NCBI GenBank assembly: GCA_905250885.1
Contig: CAJNOQ010000057.1
Span: 1 to 64,000 of the forward strand
Reading direction: 5' to 3'
Length of the DNA: 64,000 nt
From: Didymodactylos carnosus
Lineage: Eukaryota > Rotifera > Eurotatoria > Philodinida > Philodinidae
Below the pieces are notes generated by a model that saw nothing but the letters and a program-made list of their open reading frames with translations, was not told where the DNA came from and made no database searches. Position numbers and translations under genes: made by a program. This document shows, one piece after another, positions 50,654 through 62,763 of this stretch. Within the stretch, counting starts at the first letter, position 1, and each line of letters starts with the position of its first letter.

Positions 50654-51009
50654 CTACAAAATATAATACTGGCTAAATGCACACTATCAAAAGCCGTATA
50701 CAACAAGTCAAGAGTTTCTGTTAACTTAACACCGCGAGTAAGTTCAACAATTAAATTTCATAAACAGTTCTCTGCCGCATATTCAGACTTTCTTAGGGTT
50801 ATACATATTCAGTATACTCCACAACAAAAAAGAGAAAGATACACTACACTATATCTAGGCATCTCATGCTTCTGATAATAGAACAGATTCAGCAAAGCGC
50901 TACCGACTGCTATAAGAAAAAAGTTTCACTTGTTAATGAAGAGGTACTTGTAGAATATGCTAATATTCTCAGTTTGAAATATGATACTCTCAAAAGATAC
51001 AGCTTTCTG

Positions 51010-51187
51010 CAGAGCCGCACATAAGTACCAAAGATTAAGGGGATGTACAACAGGATTGCTCTCCGAGGTAGTGTGAAATAGACTAAAAAAAATTTCGTTC
51101 ACGGCAGAATGGATAAAATAACAGTAGCTTTTTCAATTATTCGGGGAGTGCACACTCTCCTACATCCTCCCGTTATTTGCGGCTCTG
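51010..51187. mobile_element. 178-bp hAT-type miniature element
   Basis: Ends CAGAGCCGCA...TGCGGCTCTG are inverted, with similarity continuing inward (a ggatgta word on both sides). The flanks gctttctg (51002-51009) and gctttccg (51188-51195) are an 8-base duplication differing at one position. An 8-bp duplication with CA..TG termini is the hAT signature. Too short to code for anything; mobilised in trans if at all. Confidence 0.8.
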
Positions 51188-52194
51188 GCTTTCCGAGTTC
51201 CTTCTACTAAGATCGGATAAAACTCGTTAATCCTCTAGGAGTAACTCTAAGAGAAAAGATCATAGTTCGTCTGCTTATAGAAAGATAGCTGAAAATTTCA
51301 GATATTTTCTTATCAGTGCCACTGTATCCTAGCTAAAGGACTGAAGACATTTTAAATTCACAAATTAGTTTTCGAAGAGTACATACCAGTAGTTTTCCTG
51401 ACAAAAAAATTTCTCCAATATGCCTTTTGACTAAAACGCTGTGCCTACAACATCTAAACAACGCGTCTAGAATAGAGCGATAGATAGTCCGAACGATGAG
51501 TTACAACAAACAAAAACAATTTTACTTTTGAAGCACTTCCATGACAAAAGTATAGCATTATAACATTAAAAGTGTAATAATACCACCGAGGAATGCGGTA
51601 AACGTTTTCGATGACCATGTTGGACTTTTACCGTGACTTTTCAGGACTGTTATGTATGAAATGTAAAGAAGGAAGCATCATATAATAATATGAGAAGAAA
51701 AAAACAGTTTTGTTAACTGGATTGTAGAAGCAACCAATTATTACTTCTGTCAACTCCTCTCGCAAGGAGAGAATACAACGTTTCCGTTATGTTACCCAAC
51801 CACATTACCGTGTGCTGCCACCTCTTGAAGAACAGGAAAAGATGAACCAGCAGTTTTGGCTCAAGAGTTTGTTCCTTAAGGTATGGAAATAGATCACTTT
51901 AAGGGTTTAAAGCATGATTTCCTTTGAACAGGCATAAGTAATAAATCGTAAAAATTTGAAGTTAGAGATGTGTGAAAAGTAATTGTATGTTCTGACTTTT
52001 GTGACTGGGTAACCGAGCCTGAGAACGAGTCAGAAATATCGTTGCCGCTATTTTGTAGATGAGTATTACAAATGGGAGTAAAATGAAAAAAATTCGACTG
52101 AAGACTTTTATAGAGGGACAGAAAATTGGCTATTTTCAAAATGGGGTCTTTTTCTTATTCTTCAGGAGTCAGTTCTTATCAAGATTTCCTATGG

Positions 52195-52740
52195 TCTTCC
52201 AAGAAACCATAAGATTTTAAAGGATCTTGTAAGATCTTTTGACTTGTTATAAGATCTTGTAAAATCTTATAAGCTCATAACATATGAAGCTGTAAGGTCT
52301 CATAAGATCACGCAAGAATTCATCAGATCTTATAAGATTATTTGTCTGATCGTGTTCTATAAATTTCCTCTAGATCCTCTTAAAAAAGGATCTTTCTCTA
52401 TTCATAATATTTGGCATAGGTAGAATGATCCTATGATTTCCTACCTATGAATGAGTCATCGATTCTTGCAAGATCATATAAGATCTTACAACAAGAAATC
52501 GTATGACCTTGCGATAAGAAATAAATACAAGTCACGTCTCTCAATTGCAAGATCTTGTAAGGTCTTGTCACGTCTTATGAGCTGATCATGTAAGATCTTA
52601 TGACAAGAAGTTACAAGATTCCTCAGGATCTTATAACATCCTAAGACAAGATCTTGTAAGATCATGCAGTAAGATCTTGTTACAAGATTTCATAAGAAAA
52701 CGGCAGATCTTGTATGATCTTGTAAGATGAGTTTCACCTG
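52195..52740. repeat. Degenerate GATC-palindrome repeat field
   Basis: About 545 bases are filled with irregularly spaced variants of aagatcttgtaagatc, itself nearly palindromic, in no fixed period. Related caagatcttg words reappear at 53860-53930, 54350-54375 and 54570-54720, so the field seems to have been split by the elements inserted at 52934 and 53930. It is neither a tandem satellite nor a CRISPR array, since there is no constant repeat or spacer length. Confidence 0.75.
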
Positions 52741-52933
52741 GGAAGATTAGATACCCGGAGAAGAATACAGGTATTGAGTTAATTGTTTTTTCATTAGGTT
52801 GGGCAGCTCTTCCGCTTCAGTCTCATCTATAATAAACGAACTTGTCGTTTTGTTTTGCGTTCAGAAGAGCTGAAATACTTTCTCATTTTCAACCATTTTG
52901 TGACAGCTGCTGTGTTCCTGAATGAGTAGTAGA

Positions 52934-53784
52934 CAAGGAGGAAAAAACAACACTACACTACAAGAGATTTTCCACTACACCCCACTACCAGTCCACTACA
53001 CCCCACTACATGTCCACTACACATTCATTACATGTAGTGAAAATTCCTAAAAGTGAGTAAGAGCGGCAATAAAATATTTCTAGTGGACTATATCAATGCT
53101 AATAGCTTGTCTTTTCGTTTATTTCTGTATCCGTGATATAATAATCCATTGTGAATCAGTAGTCATTTTGCAACAAAAGAACCCGTTTTCTAATGACGTT
53201 TTGACTAGACAAATAAAACCTGAGAGACACGTTCTCAGACATACACAAACTAAAAATTCACAATATAAACAAACATAAAAGACTTCATTATGCATAATCC
53301 AGAGCAAGAGAAAGTGTAGAGTTACTATAATTAGCGCTATTGATAAATAGTGTTTTCTCCTTTTCTGTATTCTGAATATATTCTGAGACAAAATCAGGTT
53401 AAGAAAAAAAGACGACAAGAATAACAATTCAAAATCAGAGTTATTACGGGTCGCATTGAAATCAGTGTATAACAGACAGATAATTCATCTTTTTCGAGGG
53501 ATGCACGAGTGACTTGAGAAATCCTAGTGTATCTTTAAGTAAAACTAAGAGAGAAACGTTGTATCAGTAACAAACAAGCGTGTGTGTGTGGCTGACCTAG
53601 TCAGCTATTAAAGTTTAGCCGCTACGGTAAAAATTAAGTCACTGCAAGGCCACTACAAAGCCACCACGAGGCCACTACAAGGCCTACAAAGCCACTACGA
53701 GGCCACTACAAGACCACTACAAAGTCACTACTGTAGTGGAAAAAGTGTAGTGTAGTGTAGTGTAGTGTTGTTTTTTCCCCCTTG
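52934..53784. mobile_element. 851-bp non-autonomous hAT-type element
   Basis: Terminal inverted repeats begin CAAGGRGGAAAAAACAACAC and continue through tacactaca and ttttccactac. Subterminal regions on both sides are packed with ccactac words (52980-53035 and 53640-53770). Flanks gtagtaga (52926-52933) and gtagtaaa (53785-53792) are an 8-base duplication with one difference. Dense subterminal motifs are typical hAT transposase-binding sites. The interior has no transposase frame. Confidence 0.85.
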
Positions 53785-53929
53785 GTAGTAAAACAAGTTT
53801 TTAATACCAGTCCTTCTACTGACTACTCCAGCTGCTTGCTACGCAAACTTCTTGTAACCAAGATCTTGACTTCTTGAATTTTTTAGTAAGATCCTGAACA
53901 TCTTGTAATTTCTTGACTTCTTGTTAGAA

Positions 53930-54338
53930 GCCTGCGGGCCCAAACTTTTTTGATCTCGGTCCCGTGAAGAAAAAGATTTTGGTTCCGGTTCCGTGACCCC
54001 ACAAATATTTTTTCAAAGTAGCACGGATAGTTTGAAAGTTAGCGCATTGTAATGTGGCTCGTGGAACAGCATGCGTGGGTGGTATTAATTGAAGACTTTT
54101 AGAATTTTCTATTTCTTTTTCGCAAAACTGGTGTCTACATACAAACAAGCACAGAAACTAAGAAATTTTTATGCTCCATATTTTCAAAAAACATGGTCCC
54201 GGTCGCATTAAAAGTCCTGCGGGACCGAGACCATCCAGCAGGATTGGGACTGTTCTGCATATTGCTAGATCCCGGTCCCATGACGTTTGGTTCCTGTCCC
54301 GTAAAAGGTCCCGCTGGACTGAGACGGTCCCGCAGACC
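53930..54338. mobile_element. ~410-bp GC-rich inverted-repeat element
   Basis: An island of ggtcccg/cgggacc words in otherwise AT-rich DNA. The left tip cctgcgggccc and right tip ggtcccgcagacc are inverted copies, and further inverted ggtcccg copies lie inside. It interrupts a run of cttcttg/aagatcttg words on both sides, which supports insertion. Family unknown; no clear target duplication. Confidence 0.6.
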
Positions 54339-55302
54339 GCTACTTCTTGTACTAAGATCTTGGAAATTCTTGAATCATCGTTTTGTTTTACGCTCTTGTA
54401 TAAATATAAGTGCGAATATTTTCACGCTTAGAATAACTTCGAATATTTTTCCTTCTTGATCATAGTTGTTTGAGGAAGAGTCTATGACTTTATATGGTCG
54501 TATATCCGATGACTATGGCTATCATAAATAAAAACAAAATGTAAAATGCAAGAAAAATTTTCAATTGCAACATCTTGAGTGGATTTACTCAAGACCTTAA
54601 AATTTCTGTTTCCAAGATCTTGAATGGAGTAAGCCAAGATGTTTCAAGATCTTGAGTGAGTGAAAGATTCAAGAATCCAACATCTTGACGCCCTGTTGTT
54701 TTTTCCAAGATCTTGTGACATTTCTTAACCCAAAAGCGGAGCTTGTATGTAATTTTCTATGCCCTACATGAAAAGAGTATCGACATTTTTATGGCGTTTA
54801 TGTCTGTGTAAACTGGATGGATCTGAATGAAAACATCCATAAGAAGAAGTTGCCTGTTTCTTATTATATATTTGGAATACATGCATGTATTTGAGCCTTC
54901 TTAAATCGTGAAGAAGTTTGGCGCACATGAGTAGCTTCGTAGATAAACTGAAAACATGTCTATATATATATATCTGTGACAATCGACATCGTTTTATATA
55001 CCATTCGAAATTTAACGGCTTATTTTAAATCAAAAACAACCTAGACGTGTCCTCATGCTCTAGGTTCATATTAAATTTCATCTTTTACATTGAAATATCC
55101 TTTTTCTCTGGAGTAAAAACTAAAGTGTTTGTTCAAGACATGTGCTATGTGAAAAGTTTGTAATTTTATAATATTTCCGTTCAGTAGCTCTCTACATAGC
55201 TATCAAAATGATTTTCTCGGAAGTCTATTGACATTTGAATTATCATCTAAAGTTTGGACAATTTGTACAGAATAATTGTGCATTATTTTTATTCAGTTAA
55301 CG

Positions 55303-55326
55303 ATGTATATATATATATATATATAT
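55303..55326. repeat. (TA)n microsatellite
   Basis: About twelve TA units in gene-free DNA; a similar shorter run lies at 54959-54972. Confidence 0.9.
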
Positions 55327-56886
55327 GCATTTGTTGTTCTTGTATCTGTGAAGGAATCTGTATATGCTATGTTCTACTATATACTTAATCATATTTATGT
55401 GATAACAACAACTGTTGTCGATATTATTATATACCCGTATCGTTTGATATTTATACGCATTTAAGATGATTTTTTTTTTGTCTACGTAAACGTTTGTCAA
55501 AAATTTTGTGTTTTTCCTGTTTTCGTTCAACAACTAACTGAACTCAGTGTTTGACCCATGTAATTCTATTTTATTATCGTAAATGAAGTGTATGTAAAGA
55601 ACAGCATGTTTTATGGTCTATTAATTTAACTAATTTACAATTCAGACAAGAAAAAATGATGATGAGATATAGTGATTTGGTCTAAACTAATGAATTCAGC
55701 TCTATAAGAAATTATTATTATTTATAAAGAAAAATGTACGATTTGTTCGCTTATTTTTCATTAAATCATGAAATGATTAGATGTATACGTAGAAGATACA
55801 TTGATTGGATTGTCTCCATAGATGCTAACAATCTATGCTAACAATCTATCCCTTGAAGGCATTATACAAAATTAAATCACATAGTATTTCAAGAAGAAAT
55901 AAAATGATGAGATATTATGAGAACGATAAAATATGACTTGTTGTTCATCATTAAAAACAAATAAATTGTCTAGAATATCAGTAATAAGAAAATATTGTCT
56001 CTAATTTTATTGTTTGTCTGTTAATATCCTCTTATTGTCATATTAACTTAAACGAATTGTTTACACTATAAATATATTGCTCTTATTGCAGATAAGTATA
56101 ATTTATTATTCGGATAATTGTATTTTTTTTTTCAAAAATTTAGAGCTGATTATAAAAGTTTGCCTGCTCAAATCTATTAGTTATTATATTGCTGGTTTTT
56201 TTTGCCTACAAAAAAATTGTCTTGACACGAATGTCAGTTCCGGTATTGTGTTGTTTTTCTTCTTCTATTAGAATCTTGATAACATGTTTCTAATGAAAGT
56301 GATAATGGCAAGTCAACGAAGAAAATAACTGTTGATTTTTATTACCGAACGAAAATAGGAGAAATATAAAAAATGAGAATAGAAAGATAGTGCATCTTGA
56401 AAATAGTTTTGCCTGTTTGAAAGCTCTTACAATTGCCTGATAATAAAAATAATTTGTTATTGTTGTTGTTATCAAGATAATTTTTTTTCTCACACTAGAT
56501 TAACGAACGTCAGTTTGATATAAAATTTATTATAGATGATCGATATGCAAATATTCACAAAAATTATACGAAAATAATCGCCACCTTATTTTATTTACGT
56601 TGAGATTAAAATTTTTTAAGATAAAATCAGTAATATCTGGTTGAATCCAATGTGGTTAGTATTTCGTTTTTCTTTTAAAAAGTCAAATATCATTTAAATA
56701 TTGATCATTTTCCTACTATATATCAATCTAAGTAACATGTTTGAAGTTGTCAACTTCGGAAAAATTATATCTCAGTTACTAAATTATCACTGCCAAAAAA
56801 TTATCACATAATTATGTGTGTATTTATTTTGCCATCGAATAATATTTTTATTATAATAGAATAACAGACATTAGCTCTGTTGAAAG

Positions 56887-57817
56887 GACCAGTCCACATA
56901 AGACTTGAATTCGGCCCACCAACTTTTACCGCTTTAATCTGTCCAAAACTCATTAGAATCATCATATTCGATGGTTTCGATCCTTCTGAGCGAACAAACA
57001 TATCCGACAGAATCTACTTGAAAACAAACAACCCGTTAGCGCCACAAGTATGACTGTGTAAGTATCGAAATTTCTCCGTAAGCCTCCAACACCGACTTTC
57101 GAATTTTGATTTCAAACTTGCCACACTTGTAGCCCATAATCATAGTAGTCCGACGGAAAAATATTCAATGCTAATGAATTTTCCTGCTTTGAGATATTGA
57201 GACTCGAATATTTCACCAAAAGGTAAGGGTGAGGGTCAAATATTCGAGTCTCAATATCTCAAAGCAGGAAAATTCATTAGCATTGAATATTTTTCCATCG
57301 GACTACTATGATTATGGGCTACAAGTGTGGCAAGTTTGAAATCAAAATTCGAAAGTCGAATTTTGCTCGAAATCCAAGCTCCATAGGCAAAAACTGACTA
57401 AAAATCCAGTATCTCAGCAACAAAGCACCATGGGCACAAACCAACTTAGGGTATTTCACTACTCACTGGGATCTACAAGATAAAGGTAGTCTGAGTTCAA
57501 AAGCGATTTATAACCTCAAGAGGTTCCCTCATAAGACTCATCTTTGTTATGATTGCTGAACGAGAACCCTTATCGCAAAATCGCACCGAATACTGTATTG
57601 CACTAGGCTAAGTGTTGGAGACTTACGGAGAAATTTCGATACTTACACAGTCATACTTGTGGTGCTAACGGGTTGTTTGTTTTCAAGTAGATTCTGTCGG
57701 ATATGTTTGTTCGCTCAGAAGGGTCGAAATCATCGAATATGATGATTCTAATGAGTTTTGGACAGATTAAAGCGGTAAAAGTTGGTGGGCCGATTTCAAG
57801 TCTTATGCGGACTGGTC
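56887..57817. mobile_element. 0.93-kb nested foldback element
   Basis: Outer arms 56887-57091 and 57611-57817 (about 205 bases) are inverted copies with only scattered differences. Directly inside the left arm a second, almost perfect palindrome follows: 57093-57213 against 57238-57358 (121 bases, one difference seen) around a 24-base loop. About 250 unique bases (57359-57610) complete the element. No coding sequence. The near identity of the inner arms suggests recent origin or repair of one arm from the other. Confidence 0.88.
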
Positions 57818-60174
57818 GTTTTTATCTGAAAGTAGAAGACTATTTAGGCCCGTTCTGTTAATTGTCAGTTTTGGCGATCAATATTACTGCTTTTACAAAT
57901 TAATTTTTTTATCTTTTAATAAAGCCATGCTTGTTAATGCTATTAAACAGAGACAATAGTATAAAGTTTGAATTAGAGGAAATATACTTTGCGAGATAAA
58001 CAGTACCTATGCAAAATTGCCGAAAGAAGGAGAATGATGCTGTTTAAAAATTCTGATCAAATACTATTTCCTGTTGATTGAACCTCGTTTAATAAATGTT
58101 TTTCACCAATATAAAAAAATAACAAGGTGTAAATATACGAAATGCTTATAAATTTTGTATTTCATTTTGTTGTGTATGAAAATCACGTTCATGATTTCTT
58201 TTTCCCTTGAATTTTCCATTCTCTCTTTTCTTTGCTCTTTTTCTTCATATGTATCTATAAGTATATAATGTCCACAGTAATATATAAAGCGTATTCGATG
58301 TTGATCATTTTAAGATGAACACAAGAATACTCCTCATTTAGCGTAAAAAAAATGCAGTACAATCAAAGGAACAAATTTTTATAATAACATCCAAAATATT
58401 TTCCTCATCTTTTTTCATGAAGTGATTATCCGACCGAATTCATCCAATATTTGAATAATTACATCATCGCGGGTGAGATTAGAGGAAACAAAAAAAAAAA
58501 TTCAAAGCAATTCAGACACTTTGCCAAAAGAGATAGAAGCAATTGAAAAAAAAAAAGAAAAAAAAACCATGAATTAGTATAGTCATAGATGGAGATTAAA
58601 TGTCTTGATCATTCAGATTTTTTATAATTTCTGTTTTTTATCAATTGACACCAATTTACAGTTGTTGACAGAAACCGAAAAAAGAGTAAGTATCACTACT
58701 TTATCTCTTTTAATGTCGACAGGTCAAATAATTTTTATTCTTTCTCCTTTGTGCTTCTTTTTTTGGGGTAAAAAGTGTTATAGTAGAATTATTAAGATAT
58801 CGGTATATTTTTGTTGTGCTGTTTTTTTAGAAAACGAGAGAGAGAGAGAGAAAGAAGGGCGGCAGAGATCATGTTTTCGCACTAACAATAATTCGGTGTC
58901 AAAATTTTGGCTATATTAAATGAGAAAAAAATGAATGTTTGTATAAACATCATTCTGTGAAATGCATTAGAGTATTTGTTGTTGTCAGTCATTTATACGT
59001 ATTTTTTGGCAAGTACGTACGTATATGTGACTGAGAACTTTATTCATCCTTGAAATGTGTTTCGACATTAGGCAAATAAAATAAATAAATTTTAAAGTTA
59101 CCCTCTATGCGTTTTTTTCATACTATTATTACATCTCTATCTAGATTACATATTTATCTAATTGTATTCTTCTGTGGTAGTGATTAGCATAAATTCTTTA
59201 GGGAAATTCAGTAAAGTTTAATGAGATGTACGTTTAGGATTAAATAATTTTATAAAAATGTCGTATATTAATTTTGATTGGCAGTGTTTAATTCATATTC
59301 GATGATAAAAGGTTTAAGTGAACTAACTTGATTAATTTTTTTATCTTTTTTTGCTCTTCTCTCTTCTTATCAAATTCGATTAACATATCCGTTGAATGAG
59401 GATGTATTATTGTTACCGATCACAGAATATATACGATCGTAAAGTACGGAAAATAGCCTACAGTGAATAAAAGTATAAAGACAGGTATGTTTTACAGTAT
59501 TTCCTATCAGAATAATGAAACCTGACAATTGGTTTCCTATACTTTATTATGGAGCGAGACATAGATGAGAGGAAAAAAAATACAATAAAAAATTGTCTTT
59601 CCATAAAGTGCATACCCATCTGGACTGGTAGAAGCTGATCAAGAAAACGGTGAGTTTTTGTGTACACACAGTGGACGAAAGCAAGGAAAATACATCAAGA
59701 AATACGTATAGGAGTAATGAAAGTTTTTCAAGTGCTGTGTTTATGAAAGAACTTTAAAATTGAAGGAAATTTCAAAAAGAGATAGACAGGTGACAACAGA
59801 CAATCTAAGAATTATCTGTTTTAAAAATCGATCATACGAGATCATGTATTTTTTTTCTTCATCGTAAGTGCGTGACTGTCAATCATTTAAACGAAAAGAA
59901 AATAGTTTATACACATTGTCTTATTAACTACATATGTATGAAAATTAGTATAATGCTAAATAATTTGTTGTATCATATTTTGTTAGTCGTAGGTGAAAAT
60001 GATGCATGAATTCTAATTATCCGAAATTTATGTACAATTTAGAATTTAATTTAGTCAAAAACTCATGTCTTGATCAAACTACCAAATATAGTGTCACATT
60101 AAGCAAGTTTTAATAAACTATATTTTAAAATAAGTTTTTGAATCTTTTACCATACATTGAATAGTGATAGAGAT

Positions 60175-60395
60175 CAGGGCCGTAGCCAGAAATTTGGTAA
60201 GGGGTGGGCATCTACAAAAAAGTTCCATCGTTACTAGTCTGAATTTTCATGTTAAAGCTAGGTCGAGCACTTTTTCTTGCGTTTTATCTCCACACGGCAT
60301 TTATCACCTATAAATTTAGTATATATTATACAGTGAAGTAAAATCTTAAGGGGTTGGCACGTGCCCTGTTTGCCTACCCCCTGGCTACGGCCCTG
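60175..60395. mobile_element. 221-bp hAT-type MITE with perfect target duplication
   Basis: Ends are CAGGGCCGTAGCCAG and its exact reverse complement. The 8 bases on both sides are identical, atagagat (60167-60174 and 60396-60403). Inner similarity extends to a ggggt-ggca word on both sides. Perfect flanking duplication indicates a fairly recent or well-preserved insertion. Confidence 0.93.
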
Positions 60396-60750
60396 ATAGA
60401 GATGTGTAAAGTAATTTACTTTTAATTTGTAAATTCGTAAAGTTGTTTTCTAAATAGTTCTCACCTCTTCAATTATAAATAATAGGAATACGTAATTTTT
60501 CACTATTCAATTATTGTCGTCAGAGGACTCTCAAGTGGGAAAAAATATCTTGCACTTTGATCAGTTGTCACTAGACAGAGAACAGATAACAATAACAAGG
60601 TATATATTGTCCCATTGGAAAACTATTAACAAATTCGTTTTTATGCATTGTGGTTTTTTAAGTAGTCAATGATTTTCAAGAGCGAGAAACAGAGTAGATA
60701 ACAATATGCTTCTTTAGCTCAAAAGATTTGCTCGACATTAACATACTATA

Positions 60751-60958
60751 TACTGGAAAAAAACACTGGTAGGGTGCGGAATTTAAAAAAGGTTTCAAGA
60801 ATTGAAACCATTTCTAAACCCTTTTTAATTTTCGTACTAATCGACGAAATCTAAATAAGGATCCATGAAACTTAATAATATTTCGTAGATTTGTACGATA
60901 CGTAAACGAGGTTTAGAAATGCTTTCAATTCCCAAAACCCTTGTTTTTTTCCAATGTA
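60751..60958. mobile_element. ~208-bp Tc1/mariner-like MITE
   Basis: Ends share TAC(AT)TGGAAAAAAACA as inverted repeats, followed inward by an inverted gaattgaaa-catttctaaacc block. The tips are TA on both sides, as expected from TA target choice. Too short to code. Assignment rests on the TA tips and A-rich terminus only. Confidence 0.65.
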
Positions 60959-61290
60959 CCTTCGAGAAATTATCAGTGATCATAAAAGTGTTGTACATCT
61001 AATGTTAGTTAAAAATGGGATAATTTAATATCTTTCCTATCTTCTTCTATAGTTATAATTTTTATACTAAGTTAAATCACCTTAGAGTGTACCCTTGTAA
61101 AACGTATCTTCATTATACTGACTTTCACTGGCAGGGTCGCAAGAATACTTAAGTTATAAAGCATTAAAAATAATGAATTCTAGCGAAAATCGCCGATTTC
61201 TAGCTGATAAATTAGCATTTTACTTTTCCAGTAAAATAGTGCTGCTTTCATCATTCTAGGCATGTAACAGTTACAGCTAACTGTAAAACT

Positions 61291-61413
61291 ATAACTGTTA
61301 CAACTGGATTAATCATGAATCTTTTACCAACATATTCTAAATCGAGACCAAAATGCTAAGAACATTTTTTCGATGATTTTACACTTCTTCTCCGTTCCAG
61401 TTGCGACAGTTAT
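61291..61413. repeat. 18-bp inverted repeat, 87-base loop
   Basis: 61291-61308 (ataactgttacaactgga) pairs with 61396-61413 except for one or two positions. Neighbouring gtaacagttaca words add to a cluster of aactg motifs just upstream of the receptor gene. Confidence 0.6.
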
Positions 61414-61790
61414 TCAATTGCAGTTATCAATAATTTTACAATTATAGTTAAAAGCTTTGGCGGATAGATTTTGCGAAAAAAGTTTCTAAAAATCGGTTGG
61501 TTTCTTTCGAGGTAATTTTTGATGCTGAATTCAAATACGGTATTAAGTTTGGTATTGTGAAGGTCTTTCGAATTTATGGGCGATTTTAGTTACAGAGGAT
61601 TGATCTTAAACATAGAAAGTAATCTTGTCTCAAAAAAATAATTTGTCTAAGTTGATATTACAACATTTATTATGAGTATTACGGATTATACTGCTTAAAT
61701 TTAATATCTATATTAGAGAGCTTTATATGGACCTTAAAGTTTTGAGTATACGGAGCTTTGATCTAGAATATTCTTCTTCATATTTCAGAC

Positions 61791-62743
61791 ATGGGAAATT
61801 ATCCACCACATTGTCAAAATATTTCAAAATACGATCATCATATTGACAATACAAGAACAAGTACACTATCCCAGCTGGTCTACAGAAATAATTCGGTATG
61901 GGTAGAGGAGCAAAGAAATTTAACAAATGAAACTTTTTCTTATGAAAAGATTTCAGAATGTTGGATTGAGTATCGTATTAGAGGTAAGAATAAACTATTT
62001 AATAAACTGTTTCAATCTCTAAAACAAGTGATGTATTGTGAATATATATGTTTTTAGATTTTTTACGACAAGGTTTACCATTTATCATATTACCCATATC
62101 GTTAATTTGTAATGGTATTAGCTTCTTTGTTCTACAAAGCCGTCGTATGCGTGGAACATCGACGGCATTTTTTATGCTTGCCTTGAGTCTATTCGATCCA
62201 TTGGTATTATTAACAAAAAATCTTGTTTATAAAAATTTTGCCGCAACCCATCCGTTTCATTGTAAAATATTATATTTTTTAATTTATCTTTTAACCTATA
62301 CTACTGTATGGATCTTAGTAGTAATGACAGTCGATAAATTTCTTGCTGTTTGGTTTCCGTTAAAAGTATTATACTTCTGCACAATATCACGTGCCAAATA
62401 TGTTTGTATCATTATATTGGGTCTAACAAGTTTAATATCGATACATCATTTTTGGACTGTAACAAGTTTAAGCGATTTTGATTCGAATTTAAATTTAACC
62501 GTAAAATATTGCTATTATGAGACAAATAAATATGAACGATTCATGACAATATGGCGTTATGCTGACTTTTTTATATGGTGTTTTATTCCATTTATTCTAA
62601 TATTAACACTTAGTATATTGATTATTTATAAATTGCGAAGCAAAAAACCGATAGACAAAAATCTCACACCGAAAAAGTTTTATACAAGCACATTTTTAGG
62701 TAGATATGGTTTAAATCATCATATTTTTTTTTTATCATTTTAG
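61791..62743 (+). CDS. Rhodopsin-family GPCR, readable to TM5 only
   Basis: Exon 1 (61791-61983) and exon 2 (from 62058) join in frame. The 65-residue N-terminus has N-glycosylation sites (NLTNETF). TM1 (PFIILPISLICNGISFFVL) has the family Asn; TM2 (AFFMLALSLFDPLVLL) has the Asp; the TM3 Cys and a DKF in place of DRY follow; then TM4, an extracellular loop with a Cys, and TM5 (FFIWCFIPFILILTLSILII) with its Pro. Overall it resembles the peptide (FMRFamide/sex-peptide-like) receptors of spiralians. Reading on gives a stop at 62741-62743, about 292 residues, without TM6 or TM7. A donor at 62700 exists, but the only near acceptor leads to an immediate stop, and an LTR-like sequence starts at 62764. 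Either the gene is truncated or the last exons lie past the window. Ligand unknown. Confidence 0.78.
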
Positions 62744-62763
62744 GTTAACTAGCAGTTCTATTA

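Larger units (their letters stand above)
50654..61790. other. 11-kb gene-free region dense in mobile DNA
   Basis: No host gene recognised between CCZ1 and the receptor gene. The region carries at least six separate inverted-repeat elements and a repeat field, listed individually. The interstices (for example 54740-56880 and 57820-60160) are AT-rich with microsatellites. Open frames of 60-104 codons here (for example 53119-53427, 58605-58919) lack protein-like composition or overlap elements. Confidence 0.6.

Noticed and set aside
52195-52740. CRISPR-like or tandem satellite array
   Set aside because: Motif copies vary in sequence and spacing, with no constant repeat or spacer length, and the host is an animal.
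53119-53427. 102-codon minus-strand frame
   Set aside because: It lies inside the 851-base hAT-type element and its composition is that of unselected AT-rich DNA.
54171-54459. Two overlapping plus-strand frames in the ggtcccg element
   Set aside because: Their readings derive from the repeated GC-rich words; neither matches a protein family.
58605-58919. 104-codon plus-strand frame
   Set aside because: It starts at a non-ATG codon, consists of low-complexity AT-derived residues and a GA microsatellite, and has no splice context or homology.
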